Shown piece by piece: positions 55,125-63,758 of a stretch of DNA of 64,000 nucleotides. Made by a program: the position numbers and the translations under genes. Origin of the DNA: Sinorhizobium meliloti 4H41. GTDB taxonomy: Bacteria; Pseudomonadota; Alphaproteobacteria; Rhizobiales; Rhizobiaceae. Positions within the stretch are counted from its first letter, which is position 1. Every line of letters starts with the position of its first letter. The notes under the pieces were generated by a model, which saw only the letters and a list, made by a program, of their open reading frames with translations, was not told the origin of the DNA and ran no database searches. The DNA is taken from positions 167,435 to 231,434 of the forward strand of contig NZ_AQWP01000010.1 of the NCBI RefSeq assembly GCF_000375585.1, given 5' to 3'.

Positions 55125-55568
55125 TCACTGTATGGAAATCGACACTTTCTGGCTGTCGCCGGAGGATTCCGGAATCTTCACTTCGTAGCTGCCCGGTTTG
55201 ACGGCGATGAAAGACAGCGTTGCAGTTCCGGCCTCGTCGAATTCCAGGCTGTCGATCGCCATGGGGCGCACCTCGATGCCGTTGACGACGATCTCGTTCA
55301 TCCAGATCGCACGGAAGAACGGCGCACCGGTGATCGCCAGCTCCGCCGATCCGTCCGCCGTGATCTGCATTTCGTAGTATGCGCCTGACTGGAGCGTAAT
55401 GGCACCCTTGCCGAGCGGCTTTCCGGACGCAAGCGTGATCTCGATCGGCTCTCCCCGATTGCATTTGGCCAGCAGCCCGGCAAAGCCGAGGTCGCTGCAA
55501 AGCGGCGCGGCAACGGCCGGACTCGCCAGAAAGAGCGCGGCGAGCGCCGCAAGAACCGATTTATGCAC
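55125..55568 (-). CDS. Exported small protein of the PQQ/lanthanide cluster (147 aa)
   Basis: Start GTG 55568 with GGAGGATTCATC; no ATG fits. Signal peptide HKSVLAALAALFLASPAVAA, mature chain of about 127 residues beginning PLCSDLGFAGLLAKCNRGE with two close cysteines. The remainder looks beta-rich: ALTLQSGAYYEMQITADGSAELAITGAPFFRAIWMNEIVVNGIEV, then ATLSFIAVKPGSYEVKIPES, resembling a plastocyanin- or copper-amine-like sandwich without its copper ligands. I do not recognise an exact family; similar exported proteins are found in lut-type clusters. Role unknown, periplasmic. Confidence 0.72.
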   Translation of the reverse strand: MHKSVLAALAALFLASPAVAAPLCSDLGFAGLLAKCNRGEPIEITLASGKPLGKGAITLQSGAYYEMQITADGSAELAITGAPFFRAIWMNEIVVNGIEVRPMAIDSLEFDEAGTATLSFIAVKPGSYEVKIPESSGDSQKVSISIQ

Positions 55569-55607
55569 GATGAATCCTCCCCATTGATATTTACCCATTG
55601 CTCCGCT

Positions 55608-56582
55608 TCAATCCGGCGCGACCACGACGCCCCAGGGCTGCTCGCCCACCTGAACCGAGCGGATCACCTTTTCCGCCTTCACGTCGATGATGCTGATATC
55701 ATTGGAATTGCCATTGGTGGTGATCAGGAATTCCTCGCCCGGCGTGAATGCCATCTGCCAGACCCGCTGCCCGACGAGCAGATAGTCGAGCACTTCGTCC
55801 GTCGCTCCGTCGATCACTGCAACCCGGTTTGCCGGTCCAAGCGCCACAAAGATGCGCGAGCCGTCCTTGGTGGCCTTGACGCCGACCGGCTGCAACCATT
55901 CCGGCAGAACGCCCGGGACTTCGAACGTGATCTTCTTGGTGATTTTCGGTTCGGCCGCCGACACGTCGATCACCGAAACGGTACCGCCGATCTCGGCGCT
56001 GACGTAGAGCTTCTTGCCGTCTGCCGTGAACTCCGCATAACGCGGCCTCTGATCCACCAGCACGTTGTGCACGATCTTGTAGGTCGAGGCGTCGATGAAA
56101 TGCGCCATATTGGTGGTTTCGGACGTATTGATGATCGTCTTGGCATCCGGGCTGACCGCGACGCCTTCCGGCTCGACCCCGACCGGCACCTCAGCCAGTA
56201 CCTGGCGCGTCTTGACATCCACGACGGTCACGAGATTGTCGTCCTCATTGGCGATGTAGAGCGGATTGCCGGAGGGATCGAGGGCGAAAAGTTCCGGATC
56301 CGGACCCGACGGCAGTGTGTGCAGTTCCCTATAGGTCTCGGGATCGAAGACCCTGACGGTGTCGTCATCCGACGCGCAGACGTAGAGTTCCTTGCCGTCC
56401 GGACTGATGGTGATGCCGCGCGGCCTGTTTCCGGCCGGAAACGTGGCGATCACTTCCCAGCTTTCACTGTCGAGCACGGTTATGTTGTTGCCGCGCTCGT
56501 TGCTCACGAAGACCTTGTTGGCCTCGGCCGAACCGGCAGACAGCAGAACGGCGGACACAATCGCCAGTGCGGGTCTGAGCAT
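55608..56582 (-). CDS. Periplasmic YVTN/NHL beta-propeller, PQQ-associated (TIGR03866-like; LutD/PedA2-like)
   Basis: 324 residues from ATG 56582 with GGAGGATAAG; earlier in-frame codons lack sites. Signal peptide LRPALAIVSAVLLSAGSAEA, then about seven repeats of NKVFVSNERGNNITVLDSESWEVIATFPAG type, each with D-x-x-T/V...V-x-V-x-x-x-P. Such propellers are regularly encoded with PQQ-dependent dehydrogenases and the lut/ped ABC transporter, where one is reported to bind lanthanides as I recall. The start is two bases from the stop of the upstream gene, so it is co-transcribed. Confidence 0.87.
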   Translation of the reverse strand: MLRPALAIVSAVLLSAGSAEANKVFVSNERGNNITVLDSESWEVIATFPAGNRPRGITISPDGKELYVCASDDDTVRVFDPETYRELHTLPSGPDPELFALDPSGNPLYIANEDDNLVTVVDVKTRQVLAEVPVGVEPEGVAVSPDAKTIINTSETTNMAHFIDASTYKIVHNVLVDQRPRYAEFTADGKKLYVSAEIGGTVSVIDVSAAEPKITKKITFEVPGVLPEWLQPVGVKATKDGSRIFVALGPANRVAVIDGATDEVLDYLLVGQRVWQMAFTPGEEFLITTNGNSNDISIIDVKAEKVIRSVQVGEQPWGVVVAPD

Positions 56583-56583
56583 C

Positions 56584-57771
56584 TTATCCTCCAAATGCGT
56601 GACAGGCTGTCTCGGGCGCATCGATGCCCAGCGTGTCGAGCGGCGAATGCTGGTGCAGGTAGCCGTCCTGCGGCGATACGGAAACGGTCACCCGGCCCTC
56701 GGTCAAAAGGACCGGCTGCCGCAACTGCCCGTTCCAGGTGCGGAAGGTCAATTTCTGGCCCTTGAACGCGGCCAGTTCGAAATCATTGGAAAGGGCATAG
56801 GCCCGCACGCTCCCCGGGTCGGCCTTGCCGGACCGCGTCACCGCCTCTCCGATCACACGCATTGCAAGCCATGCCTGGTAATCTTCCTCGCGCATGTAGC
56901 GGCCGGTGAGTTTTTCGAAGCGGCGCTGGAACTGGGTCGCACCCCAGGCCTCATGGGCGGGATGCCAGGAGACCGGACGCAGGCCCGCAGAGCCCGCAAC
57001 CGGCCTCGGGTCCCAGCTGTGATAGGGCAGATAGAGCGCGAAAACGCCAGCCTCGTCGGCCGCGACGATCACGTCATATTCCTCGGCCTCCTGGGTGAAG
57101 ACGGGAATCTGCTTTTGCACCAAGACATGACCGGTATCCGTGCGCCGGCTGCCGCCGGTGTCGACGAACTCCCGCTCCTCGACGATCTCCGCACCGAACT
57201 TGGCGGCCGATTTGCGGTAGCTGTCGGCAAGCAGCTTGTCTTCGGGATGCGAGCCGTGGATCAGCAGGATACGCGGCCATTTCTTCCACATGAGAAACTG
57301 AACGATGCTGTCGCTGAGCATCGAACGGCTCGGCGAGACGTGCAGAACATTGGCCCGGCAATCGGCATCGCGCAGCCCGTCGTCGCGAGCGCCGGCATTG
57401 AAAAGCAGCACGTCCGGTCCGGATTTGTCAGAGAGCGCCTTCAGTACGTCGCCCTCGGCGATCACCGCGATGAGGCCGATGCCTTCCGCCTTCAGCCCAT
57501 CGAGCGCCGCCTCCGCCTCTTCCGGCGCAACCGCCTGCGTTTTCACGGTGTAGTCCATGCCGGTGAACGCGCCGGTGGTCCGGTTGTCCTCGTTGCCCAG
57601 CATGGCGCCGGCAAAACCCAGATCGGCGGGCGGCGCATCGAGCCGCGAGATCGGCGGACCGACGACACGATCGATCCGCAGCACAGCCGTCTTCACCTCC
57701 GCCGCCTGCACGGGAGACGCAACCAGCACCGTCACCCAGAAAACGACAAGCAAAAGCGATAGGATAGGCAT
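56584..57771 (-). CDS. PQQ-alcohol-associated ABC substrate-binding protein (TIGR03863-like; LutA/PedB-like)
   Basis: 395 residues. Signal peptide PILSLLLVVFWVTVLVASPVQAA, then a type I (Leu/Ile/Val-like) periplasmic fold with ISRLDAPPADLGFAGAMLGNEDNRTTGAF, VLHVSPSRSMLSDSIVQFLMWKKWPRILLIHG, and SWHPAHEAWGATQFQRRFEKLTGRYMREEDYQAWLAMRVIGEAV. It resembles the binding proteins encoded by lut/ped clusters, thought to capture a lanthanide complex. It is the first gene of the minus-strand transport unit, after a 126-base divergent spacer. Confidence 0.87.
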   Translation of the reverse strand: MPILSLLLVVFWVTVLVASPVQAAEVKTAVLRIDRVVGPPISRLDAPPADLGFAGAMLGNEDNRTTGAFTGMDYTVKTQAVAPEEAEAALDGLKAEGIGLIAVIAEGDVLKALSDKSGPDVLLFNAGARDDGLRDADCRANVLHVSPSRSMLSDSIVQFLMWKKWPRILLIHGSHPEDKLLADSYRKSAAKFGAEIVEEREFVDTGGSRRTDTGHVLVQKQIPVFTQEAEEYDVIVAADEAGVFALYLPYHSWDPRPVAGSAGLRPVSWHPAHEAWGATQFQRRFEKLTGRYMREEDYQAWLAMRVIGEAVTRSGKADPGSVRAYALSNDFELAAFKGQKLTFRTWNGQLRQPVLLTEGRVTVSVSPQDGYLHQHSPLDTLGIDAPETACHAFGG

Positions 57772-57897
57772 TGCCGGAACGACCTCCCAATCTCCCTGAC
57801 ACTCCCTCGGAGATGGAGACTAACAGCGCAGTAGGTGTGGCAAAACCGATACTTAAGGAGCGTAGTTTAGCGACATGCGTGTGCTAGGCTGGATGTC

Positions 57898-58419
57898 ATG
57901 CGGCACATCCTGACAGTCCTCGTCTCGATCCTTGTTCTGGCCCTGTCGCCGGCGCTCGCTCGTGCTGCGCTGGACAAGCCGCTGGCGCCGGGCGCCAAGG
58001 TCGCATTCCTCGGCATGACATTCATCGATCTGTCGACGGAGGGCGCCTATAACGGAGTGCGCGCCGACGAGACCGCGCGGCTCGAGCTCATGGAAGACGC
58101 GGCGCGCGACCGCTTCGTTCAGGAAGGCTTCGTCATTCTCACGAACGAGCCGGTGGCAGCCGACCTCGCCAGTACGGTCAATCCGGCCGACTGCAACGGC
58201 TGCGACCTGAGTATGGGGGAGCGGCTCGGCGCCGACTATGTGCTGGTCGGCGAGGTGCGGAAGATCTCCAACCTTATCCTGTCGGTGGAGCTCGTATTGC
58301 GCGACGTGGACTCCGGCGAGATGCTGCGCGGCCTTGCCGTCGACATCCGCTCGAACACCGACGACAGCTGGCTGCGCGGCATCCGCTACATCCTGAAAAA
58401 CCACTTCTTCAAATCCTGA
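57898..58419 (+). CDS. DUF3280/DUF2380-type exported protein
   Basis: 173 residues. The plus-strand exception in this cluster. Signal peptide RHILTVLVSILVLALSPALARA, then LDKPLAPGAKVAFLGMTFIDLSTEGAYNGVRADETARLELMEDAARDRFVQEGF, VNPADCNGCDLSMGERLGADYVLVGEVRKISNLILSVELVLRDV. It matches the DUF3280 proteins frequently linked to PQQ-dependent alcohol metabolism. CNGC supplies two cysteines that may bind metal or form a disulfide. It is divergent from the binding-protein gene and convergent with the CXXCW protein gene. Function unknown. Confidence 0.82.
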   Translation: MRHILTVLVSILVLALSPALARAALDKPLAPGAKVAFLGMTFIDLSTEGAYNGVRADETARLELMEDAARDRFVQEGFVILTNEPVAADLASTVNPADCNGCDLSMGERLGADYVLVGEVRKISNLILSVELVLRDVDSGEMLRGLAVDIRSNTDDSWLRGIRYILKNHFFKS

Positions 58420-58532
58420 AGGATGCCCGATTAAGGCCTTTTAAGATTGGGATACCCGCCGCCTGTTTGAGCGCTCGTCACAGGGATGACGCGAAGAGGA
58501 GAGATTGCAGTCCTCCGATACGTTCCCTCGTT

Positions 58533-59078
58533 TCACCGGCCGCCGGGCTCCGGCTCGATGCGCTCCGTGGGGTAGCCGGCCGCCGTCCAGCCATCTGTGC
58601 CCTGCGGATACCAGAAGACATGGGTGTAGCCGTATTCGAGGGCGCGCTTTCCGGCATTCCAGGACATCCAGCAGCCGTCGAGGCAAAAGAACAGCACCGG
58701 CCGGCTCTTGTCGCCACCGGTGGCCTTTTCCAGGCCGGCGCGAAAATAGGCGTGCATGACGTCCGCCAGCCGGCCATAGCCGACATTCGGCAGCCATAGG
58801 GCAGACGGAATGGACAGCCGCGGCTTCTCGTTCCAGACCGTTCCCTCGGGCAGGTTGGCGGGCTTCGGCGGCTGCGGCAGGACGTCGATGAAGGACACCT
58901 GACCGGTTTTCCACAATGCATGGGCGGCTTCGGTCGATACGACGGTCGCGCCGGAAAGCGTCGCCGGCACCTCGGCGCGGTATTCGCTCTCCCGGTAGCC
59001 GGCAGGCTCCTCGGCCGCTGCCGTCGGGAAGGCGGCAAGCAGGAGCAGGACCAGAGAAAAGCGCTGGAGGCGGGTCAT
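58533..59078 (-). CDS. PQQ-dependent catabolism-associated CXXCW-motif rhodanese-like protein
   Basis: 181 residues. Signal peptide TRLQRFSLVLLLLAAFPTAAA. Then GATVVSTEAAHALWKTGQVSFIDVLPQPP, a rhodanese-like strand and helix, and FFCLDGCWMSWNAGKRALEYGYTHVFWYPQGTDGW, with the diagnostic CLDGCW (CxxCW) at the position of the rhodanese active loop. This is the TIGR03865 family found next to PQQ-dependent dehydrogenases. It overlaps xoxJ by four bases. Probably periplasmic redox or metal handling; biochemical role not established. Confidence 0.88.
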   Translation of the reverse strand: MTRLQRFSLVLLLLAAFPTAAAEEPAGYRESEYRAEVPATLSGATVVSTEAAHALWKTGQVSFIDVLPQPPKPANLPEGTVWNEKPRLSIPSALWLPNVGYGRLADVMHAYFRAGLEKATGGDKSRPVLFFCLDGCWMSWNAGKRALEYGYTHVFWYPQGTDGWTAAGYPTERIEPEPGGR

Positions 59079-59944
59079 TGCTGCGCCTCGAGCGGGCCGG
59101 TCCCCATGTCGTTCAGGAGCGGCACGCCGGCCTCGGCGAGGATCGCGTTGATCTCGGACTGATTGCGACGAATGAGGGAATTGAGCTTGCGCTCCCAGAC
59201 CTTCTCGCCTTGCCGCACGCCCATGGTGATGCGGTAGAAGAGCCTTGGCGGCGTGGTCTCCGACAGGAGCGGAGTCGCCTTCAGCTTCGGATGACTTGCC
59301 TTGACGAGCGGCCCGCCGATCGGCCCCCAGAGGATGGCTGCGTCGAGGGCGCCGGATTCCAGGTCGGCGAGCATGTCGTCGGCGGGATCCTCATAACGCC
59401 GGTCGACCATCAGATGATACCCCTTCGCCTTGGGCAGCAGTCCGTTTCTCGCCATATGGGTCGCCGGCGGCGTTCCCGCGACGATACCGATCCGCTTGTC
59501 CTTGAGAAGCGGGTCGGCAAGCGTCGTGACGCCGCCCAGCGGACCCTCCGACGCAACGATCAGCACATAGGACGAGGTATAGTAATGGTTGGTGTTCAGG
59601 ACCAGCTCGTCGCCCTGGGCGAAACCGATGACCACATCGCAGGCATTGGCCTGCAGGGTCTTGCGCACGAAGCCGGTCGCCATCGGAAACCAGGTGTACT
59701 CCACCGGCAGCCCGAGCTTGGATGCCATCAGTTCGGCGATCCTGTTCTCGTATCCCTTACCCGAACGATCGGACATCGGCAGATTGGCCGGATCGGCACA
59801 GACTCGAAAAGCCGTCTTCGACACCAGGTCCGATGTCTGGGCTACCGCCGGCTGAGAGCCGGCGACCGCCAGCAACAGAGCGCCGGCGCCTGCCAGGAGG
59901 CTACTCGTGACCGAGACAAGCCGTTTCAGCTTCCTTGATCGCAT
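59075..59944 (-). CDS. xoxJ: XoxJ/MoxJ periplasmic binding-like partner of methanol dehydrogenase
   Basis: 289 residues from ATG 59944; AAGGAAG upstream. It overlaps the end of xoxG by 44 bases in another frame, an unusually deep overlap. Signal peptide VSVTSSLLAGAGALLLAVAGSQPAVAQ. The mature part is a type II solute-binding fold: AFRVCADPANLPMSDRSGKGYENRIAELMASKLGLPVEYTWFPMATGFVRKTLQANACDVVIGF. MoxJ/XoxJ proteins assist activation of the dehydrogenase rather than transport. It is the third gene of xoxF-xoxG-xoxJ. Confidence 0.9.
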   Translation of the reverse strand: MRSRKLKRLVSVTSSLLAGAGALLLAVAGSQPAVAQTSDLVSKTAFRVCADPANLPMSDRSGKGYENRIAELMASKLGLPVEYTWFPMATGFVRKTLQANACDVVIGFAQGDELVLNTNHYYTSSYVLIVASEGPLGGVTTLADPLLKDKRIGIVAGTPPATHMARNGLLPKAKGYHLMVDRRYEDPADDMLADLESGALDAAILWGPIGGPLVKASHPKLKATPLLSETTPPRLFYRITMGVRQGEKVWERKLNSLIRRNQSEINAILAEAGVPLLNDMGTGPLEAQQ

Positions 59945-60431
59945 CGGATTTCGCTTCCTTCTTGGCCGGACGTCCCCGCGGCAGCGCATCGGCTCCGCGC
60001 GCTTTCAGATAGACGTAGATGTCGTCGAGATAACACATCACGTTGACGTTCTCGCCGAAGGCAGGCATCACCGAGTTCTCGGCAGCGTTCACCTTCTTGC
60101 GCCCATTCGTGACGACATCGACGAAATCGTAGTAGTCCATGTTTATCGCGGAGGTCTTCAAGGCCGGCGCATAGCTCGACCCCTCGCCCTCAGGGCCATG
60201 ACAGACGTGACATTCCGAGTGATAGCGGCGAAAGCCCGAATAGGTAAGCCAGTCGACCGTGCCGTCCTCGGCGATCTTGAAAGTGGGAACGTCGTCAGCG
60301 GTGTAGTAGCGCCCGTTTTCGTCGCGCACAGCGGTGATGTTGTCCTTTGGCGCATCTTCTGCGCCTGCGGCGCTCGCCATAAACGTCAAAAAGGCGAGGA
60401 TCATCGGTATGGCTGGTCTTGATCTGGTCAT
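59901..60431 (-). CDS. xoxG: XoxG, c-type cytochrome electron acceptor of XoxF
   Basis: 176 residues, signal peptide ending around ASAAGA. Single heme site CHVCH at residues 74-78; additional cysteines at 133 and 172 make four in total, the feature of the methanol-metabolism-related four-cysteine cytochrome family. VMPAFGENVN around residue 125 is the likely axial Met region. It accepts electrons from PQQ in XoxF and passes them to another cytochrome, probably the class I cytochrome encoded upstream. The Lys-rich tail (RPAKKEAKSDAIKEAETACLGHE) overlaps xoxJ. Confidence 0.9.
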   Translation of the reverse strand: MTRSRPAIPMILAFLTFMASAAGAEDAPKDNITAVRDENGRYYTADDVPTFKIAEDGTVDWLTYSGFRRYHSECHVCHGPEGEGSSYAPALKTSAINMDYYDFVDVVTNGRKKVNAAENSVMPAFGENVNVMCYLDDIYVYLKARGADALPRGRPAKKEAKSDAIKEAETACLGHE

Positions 60432-60456
60432 CTTGCGTCCTTTTGGGGGCTGATAT

Positions 60457-60490
60457 GAGTTGGCGCGGGCTTGTGAGCCCGCGCCAACTC
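60457..60490 (-). promoter_or_regulatory. Perfect 15-bp hairpin between xoxF and xoxG
   Basis: GAGTTGGCGCGGGCT (60457-60471) and AGCCCGCGCCAACTC (60476-60490) enclose a 4-base loop. It begins 18 bases after the xoxF stop and ends 25 bases before the xoxG ATG. No T-run follows in the direction of transcription, so partial termination or protection of the xoxF mRNA 3' end is more likely than full termination. Confidence 0.7.
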
Positions 60491-60508
60491 CCGGGCGAAG
60501 ATTGCCTC

Positions 60509-62314
60509 TTATTCCGGCAGCTTGAACACGGTAAGCGTGCCGCCGAGTGCGGTGTAGTTGCTGAGGGCAGAGTAGCCGCCGACGGCTCCGAGACCTTCAG
60601 TCGGGTTGGTCAGGCCCGCTGCCAGACCGATACCGGCCCAGCCGCCGACACCCGAGAGCACGGCCACGTACTGTTTGCCTTCACGGGCATAGGTCATCAC
60701 GTTGCCGATCACCCCGGAAGGCGTCTTGAAGCGATAGAGCTCCTTGCCGGTTGCCGCGTCGACCGCCTTCAGATAGCCCTCGAGCGTTCCGTAGAAGACC
60801 ACGTCGCCGGCTGTTGCCAGAGCGCCGGACCAGACCGAGAACGGCTCCGGCAGAGACCACTTGATCTTGCCTTCCTTGTTGTCCCAGGCAATGAAATTGC
60901 CCATGCCGCCGTGGCTGTCCTTCGGCGGGTACATCGACAGCGTGGCCCCGACATAGGGCTGGCCGGCGGTGTAGCTTACCCGGAACGGCTCGTAGTCCAT
61001 GCAGACGTGGTTGGTCGGCACATAGAACAGCTCGGTCTTCGGCGAATAGGCCGCAGGCTGCTGGTCCTTGGTGCCGAGTGCCGCCGGGCAAACGCCGGTG
61101 GTGTTGGTGTCTTCGCCGTTTTGCTCCGTCGAATACTGTGCCACGACCTGAGGCCGACCGTATTTGTCGGAATTCGGATCCATGACCACTTCAGTTGCCC
61201 AGTTGACCGTGGGGTCGTATTTCTCGGCCACGAGCAGCTCGCCGGTGACGCGGTCCATCGTATAGCCGAAGCCGTTCCGGTCGAAGTGGGTCAGCAGCTT
61301 GCGGTCCTTGCCGTCGATCTGCTGTTCGGTCAGGATCATCTCGTTGACGCCGTCATAGTCCCATTCGTCATGGGGCGTCATCTGGTAGAGCCATTTGGCC
61401 ATGCCGGTATCGACATCGCGCGCAAAAATGGTCATCGACCACCGATTGTCGCCCGGCCGCTGGGTCGGGTTCCAGGTCGAAGGGTTGCCGGTTCCGTAAT
61501 ATACCAGATTTTCTTCCGGATCGTACGAGTACCAGCCCCACGTCGTGCCGCCGCCGATCTTCCACTGATCGCCTTCCCAGGTGGTGAGGCCGGAGTCCTT
61601 GCCGACCGGCTTGCCCAGATGGGTGGTCTTTTCAGGATCGATCAGCGTATCGCTGTCGGGCCCCATGGAATAACCGCGCCACAGGAGTTTCCCGTCTGCG
61701 ATCGCGTAGGCCGTCACGTGACCGCGGACGCCGAACTCGCCGCCGGATATGCCGACGAGAATCTTGTCCTTCACCGGCATGACGGTGGCGGTATTCGTCT
61801 CGCCCTTGGTGGCATCGCCGTTCTTGACGCTCCAGATGACCTTGCCGGTCTTGGCGTCGAGTGCCACGACCGTCGTATCGGCCTGATGCAGGAAGATCTT
61901 GTTATCCGCATAAGCCACGCCGCGATTGACGGTATCACAACACATCACCGGGATCACGTTCGGATCCTGCTTCGGCTCGTACTTCCAGACGATCTGGCCA
62001 TCCTTGCTGAGATCCAGCGCGTAGACCGTGTTCGGGAACGGCGTATGGACGTACATCAGGTCGCCGATGACGAGCGGCGAACCTTCGTGACCACGCAGAA
62101 CGCCGGTAGAGAAGGTCCAGGCAACCTGAAGTTTGCCTACGTTGTCCTTGTTGATCTGGTCGAGCTTGGAGTAGCGCAGGTTGGCATAGTCGCCGGTCTG
62201 GATAGCCCATTGATTGGGGTCATCGATGAGCTTCTGCAAATCATCGTTGGCGAAAGCGACCTGTGCACCGCCGCCTATCGACATAATGGCAAGCATTGTA
62301 AGAAGTCGTTTCAT
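60509..62314 (-). CDS. xoxF: XoxF, lanthanide-dependent PQQ methanol dehydrogenase
   Basis: 601 residues from ATG 62314 with AGGAGG upstream. Signal peptide of about 22 residues ending VAFA, then [27 protein letters not shown]. Adjacent Cys125-Cys126 form the vicinal disulfide over PQQ. The metal/catalytic region reads WDYDGVNEM with Asp319 and Asp321: the second Asp of D-Y-D is the extra lanthanide ligand that calcium MxaF enzymes lack. No mxaI small-subunit gene is present. Oxidises methanol to formaldehyde (or formate) in the periplasm. Confidence 0.96.
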   Translation of the reverse strand: MKRLLTMLAIMSIGGGAQVAFANDDLQKLIDDPNQWAIQTGDYANLRYSKLDQINKDNVGKLQVAWTFSTGVLRGHEGSPLVIGDLMYVHTPFPNTVYALDLSKDGQIVWKYEPKQDPNVIPVMCCDTVNRGVAYADNKIFLHQADTTVVALDAKTGKVIWSVKNGDATKGETNTATVMPVKDKILVGISGGEFGVRGHVTAYAIADGKLLWRGYSMGPDSDTLIDPEKTTHLGKPVGKDSGLTTWEGDQWKIGGGTTWGWYSYDPEENLVYYGTGNPSTWNPTQRPGDNRWSMTIFARDVDTGMAKWLYQMTPHDEWDYDGVNEMILTEQQIDGKDRKLLTHFDRNGFGYTMDRVTGELLVAEKYDPTVNWATEVVMDPNSDKYGRPQVVAQYSTEQNGEDTNTTGVCPAALGTKDQQPAAYSPKTELFYVPTNHVCMDYEPFRVSYTAGQPYVGATLSMYPPKDSHGGMGNFIAWDNKEGKIKWSLPEPFSVWSGALATAGDVVFYGTLEGYLKAVDAATGKELYRFKTPSGVIGNVMTYAREGKQYVAVLSGVGGWAGIGLAAGLTNPTEGLGAVGGYSALSNYTALGGTLTVFKLPE

Positions 62315-62491
62315 TTCATCCTCCTCTTGGGTGCTGCCGATAGGGCCGTTGAACCCGCTCGCTCCGGGAAAACCTCGCGGTCTCCTCATCTCCCGGTATC
62401 GGCTTGCGACTCTGCCCCTGCCGCTGGAGAAAGCTCCGTCTGCTTCAGGGGTAACTTGCTTCTGTCCTTGTTTTCGCTTCCTCCTCTTCGG

Positions 62492-62902
62492 TCAGGGAAA
62501 GGTTGCCAGATACGCGATTATATCGGCGCGCTCCTGATCCTTGCGCAGACCCGCAAAGGTCATCTTGGTGCCGGGTAGGAAGCCCTTCGGACTGGTCAGA
62601 AACTCAGCGATCTTCTCCGGCGTCCAGGTAAGCCCTGCCTCCGCCGCCTTGCTCATCGCCGGCGAGTAGGCGTAGCCTTCGGCTTGGCCGGCCGACCGGC
62701 CGATTATCCCGTTCAGCAAGGGTCCGGTCTTCGACTTGGCATCCGGACCGACGGCGTGACAGGCCTGACACTTGCGGAAGACTTTCTCGCCTGCACCGGG
62801 ATCTCCGACCGAAGGATCCAGAGCAAGAGCCGGCGCAGCAGCGCCAAGAATTCCACCGAACAGGACGAAAGCGGTCAGTAGGGTACCAAGTCTAAAAGCC
62901 AT
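62492..62902 (-). CDS. Class I cytochrome c (c2/c550-like)
   Basis: 136 residues. Signal peptide AFRLGTLLTAFVLFGGILGAAAPALA. Heme site CQACH at residues 45-49, VGPDAKSKTGPLLNGIIGRSAG, a small hydrophobic core, and axial Met114 in GTKMTFAG; ends DIIAYLATFP. This is the mitochondrial-like small class I cytochrome. It precedes xoxF by a 177-base spacer and follows fghA by 13, so it probably links XoxG to a terminal oxidase. The spacer holds no gene. Confidence 0.92.
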   Translation of the reverse strand: MAFRLGTLLTAFVLFGGILGAAAPALALDPSVGDPGAGEKVFRKCQACHAVGPDAKSKTGPLLNGIIGRSAGQAEGYAYSPAMSKAAEAGLTWTPEKIAEFLTSPKGFLPGTKMTFAGLRKDQERADIIAYLATFP

Positions 62903-62915
62903 TCTTTCCTCTCCC

Positions 62916-63758
62916 TTACGCGGCGTTCAGCCGCTCTGCATGCCAGCGCACGTGGTCCTCGCCGAAGCTCGCCACGAAATAATAGCTGTGATCGTAACCC
63001 GCCTGCAGCCGGACGACGCCGGCCTGCCGCCGCTCCGCCAGCAAGCGGGCCATCGCCTCGGGCTGCAGCTCGTCCAGAAACTGATCCGCCGCGCCCTGAT
63101 CGATCAGGATATCGCCATGCCAGCCGAGTTCGCCGAGAAGCAGGCAGGCGTCATAGCTGCCCCAGTCGGCCTCGTCGTCGCCCAGATACGCGGAGAACTG
63201 CTTGCGCCCCCAGTCCGACCGGGTCGGATTGACGATCGGCGCAAAGGCCGAAACGGAGCGGAACAGTTCCGGGTTGCGGAAGGCGATCGTCAGCGCGCCG
63301 TGGCCGCCCATCGAATGCCCGGTGATCCCGTTGACCCCGTTCAGCGGCAACTGATCCTGCAGAAGAGCGGGCAATTCGGTGACGATGTAATCATACATGC
63401 GATAGTGCGGCGACCAGGGCTTCTGCGTCGCATTGACATAGAAGCCCGCACCCTGACCGAGATCGTAGGCCTCGTCGTCGGCCACGCCCTCGCCGCGCGG
63501 CGACGTGTCGGGGAAAACCAGCGCCAGCCCCTGCTCGGCCGCGTGCCGCTGCAGACCCGCCTTGATCATGGCATTCTCATGCGTGCATGTCAGGCCCGAG
63601 AGATACCACAACAACGGCACCGAACGCGTCCGCGCCTGCGGCGGCATGTAGAGGCCGAATGTCATCTCGACACCGCAAACCTCGGAGGCGTGGCGGTACA
63701 CGGACTGGGTTCCGCCGAAACATTGGCTTTGCGTTACGAGTTCCATCTTCGCGCTCAA
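62916..63758 (-). CDS. fghA: S-formylglutathione hydrolase
   Basis: 280 residues. Esterase-D-type fold with the nucleophile Ser149 in GHSMGGHG, oxyanion GLTCTHENAMIKAG, PDTSPRGEGVADDEAYDLGQGAGFYVNATQKPW, conserved in FGH, and the catalytic His in GYDHSYYFVASF. Hydrolyses S-formylglutathione to formate and glutathione, the third step of glutathione-linked formaldehyde oxidation. Overlaps the flhA stop by four bases. Confidence 0.96.
   Translation of the reverse strand: MSAKMELVTQSQCFGGTQSVYRHASEVCGVEMTFGLYMPPQARTRSVPLLWYLSGLTCTHENAMIKAGLQRHAAEQGLALVFPDTSPRGEGVADDEAYDLGQGAGFYVNATQKPWSPHYRMYDYIVTELPALLQDQLPLNGVNGITGHSMGGHGALTIAFRNPELFRSVSAFAPIVNPTRSDWGRKQFSAYLGDDEADWGSYDACLLLGELGWHGDILIDQGAADQFLDELQPEAMARLLAERRQAGVVRLQAGYDHSYYFVASFGEDHVRWHAERLNAA

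Noticed and set aside
60419..62578. A 719-codon open frame on the plus strand opposite xoxF
   Set aside because: It mirrors the G/C-biased codons of xoxF; its translation has no recognisable domain, while the minus strand encodes a complete XoxF with signal peptide and active site.
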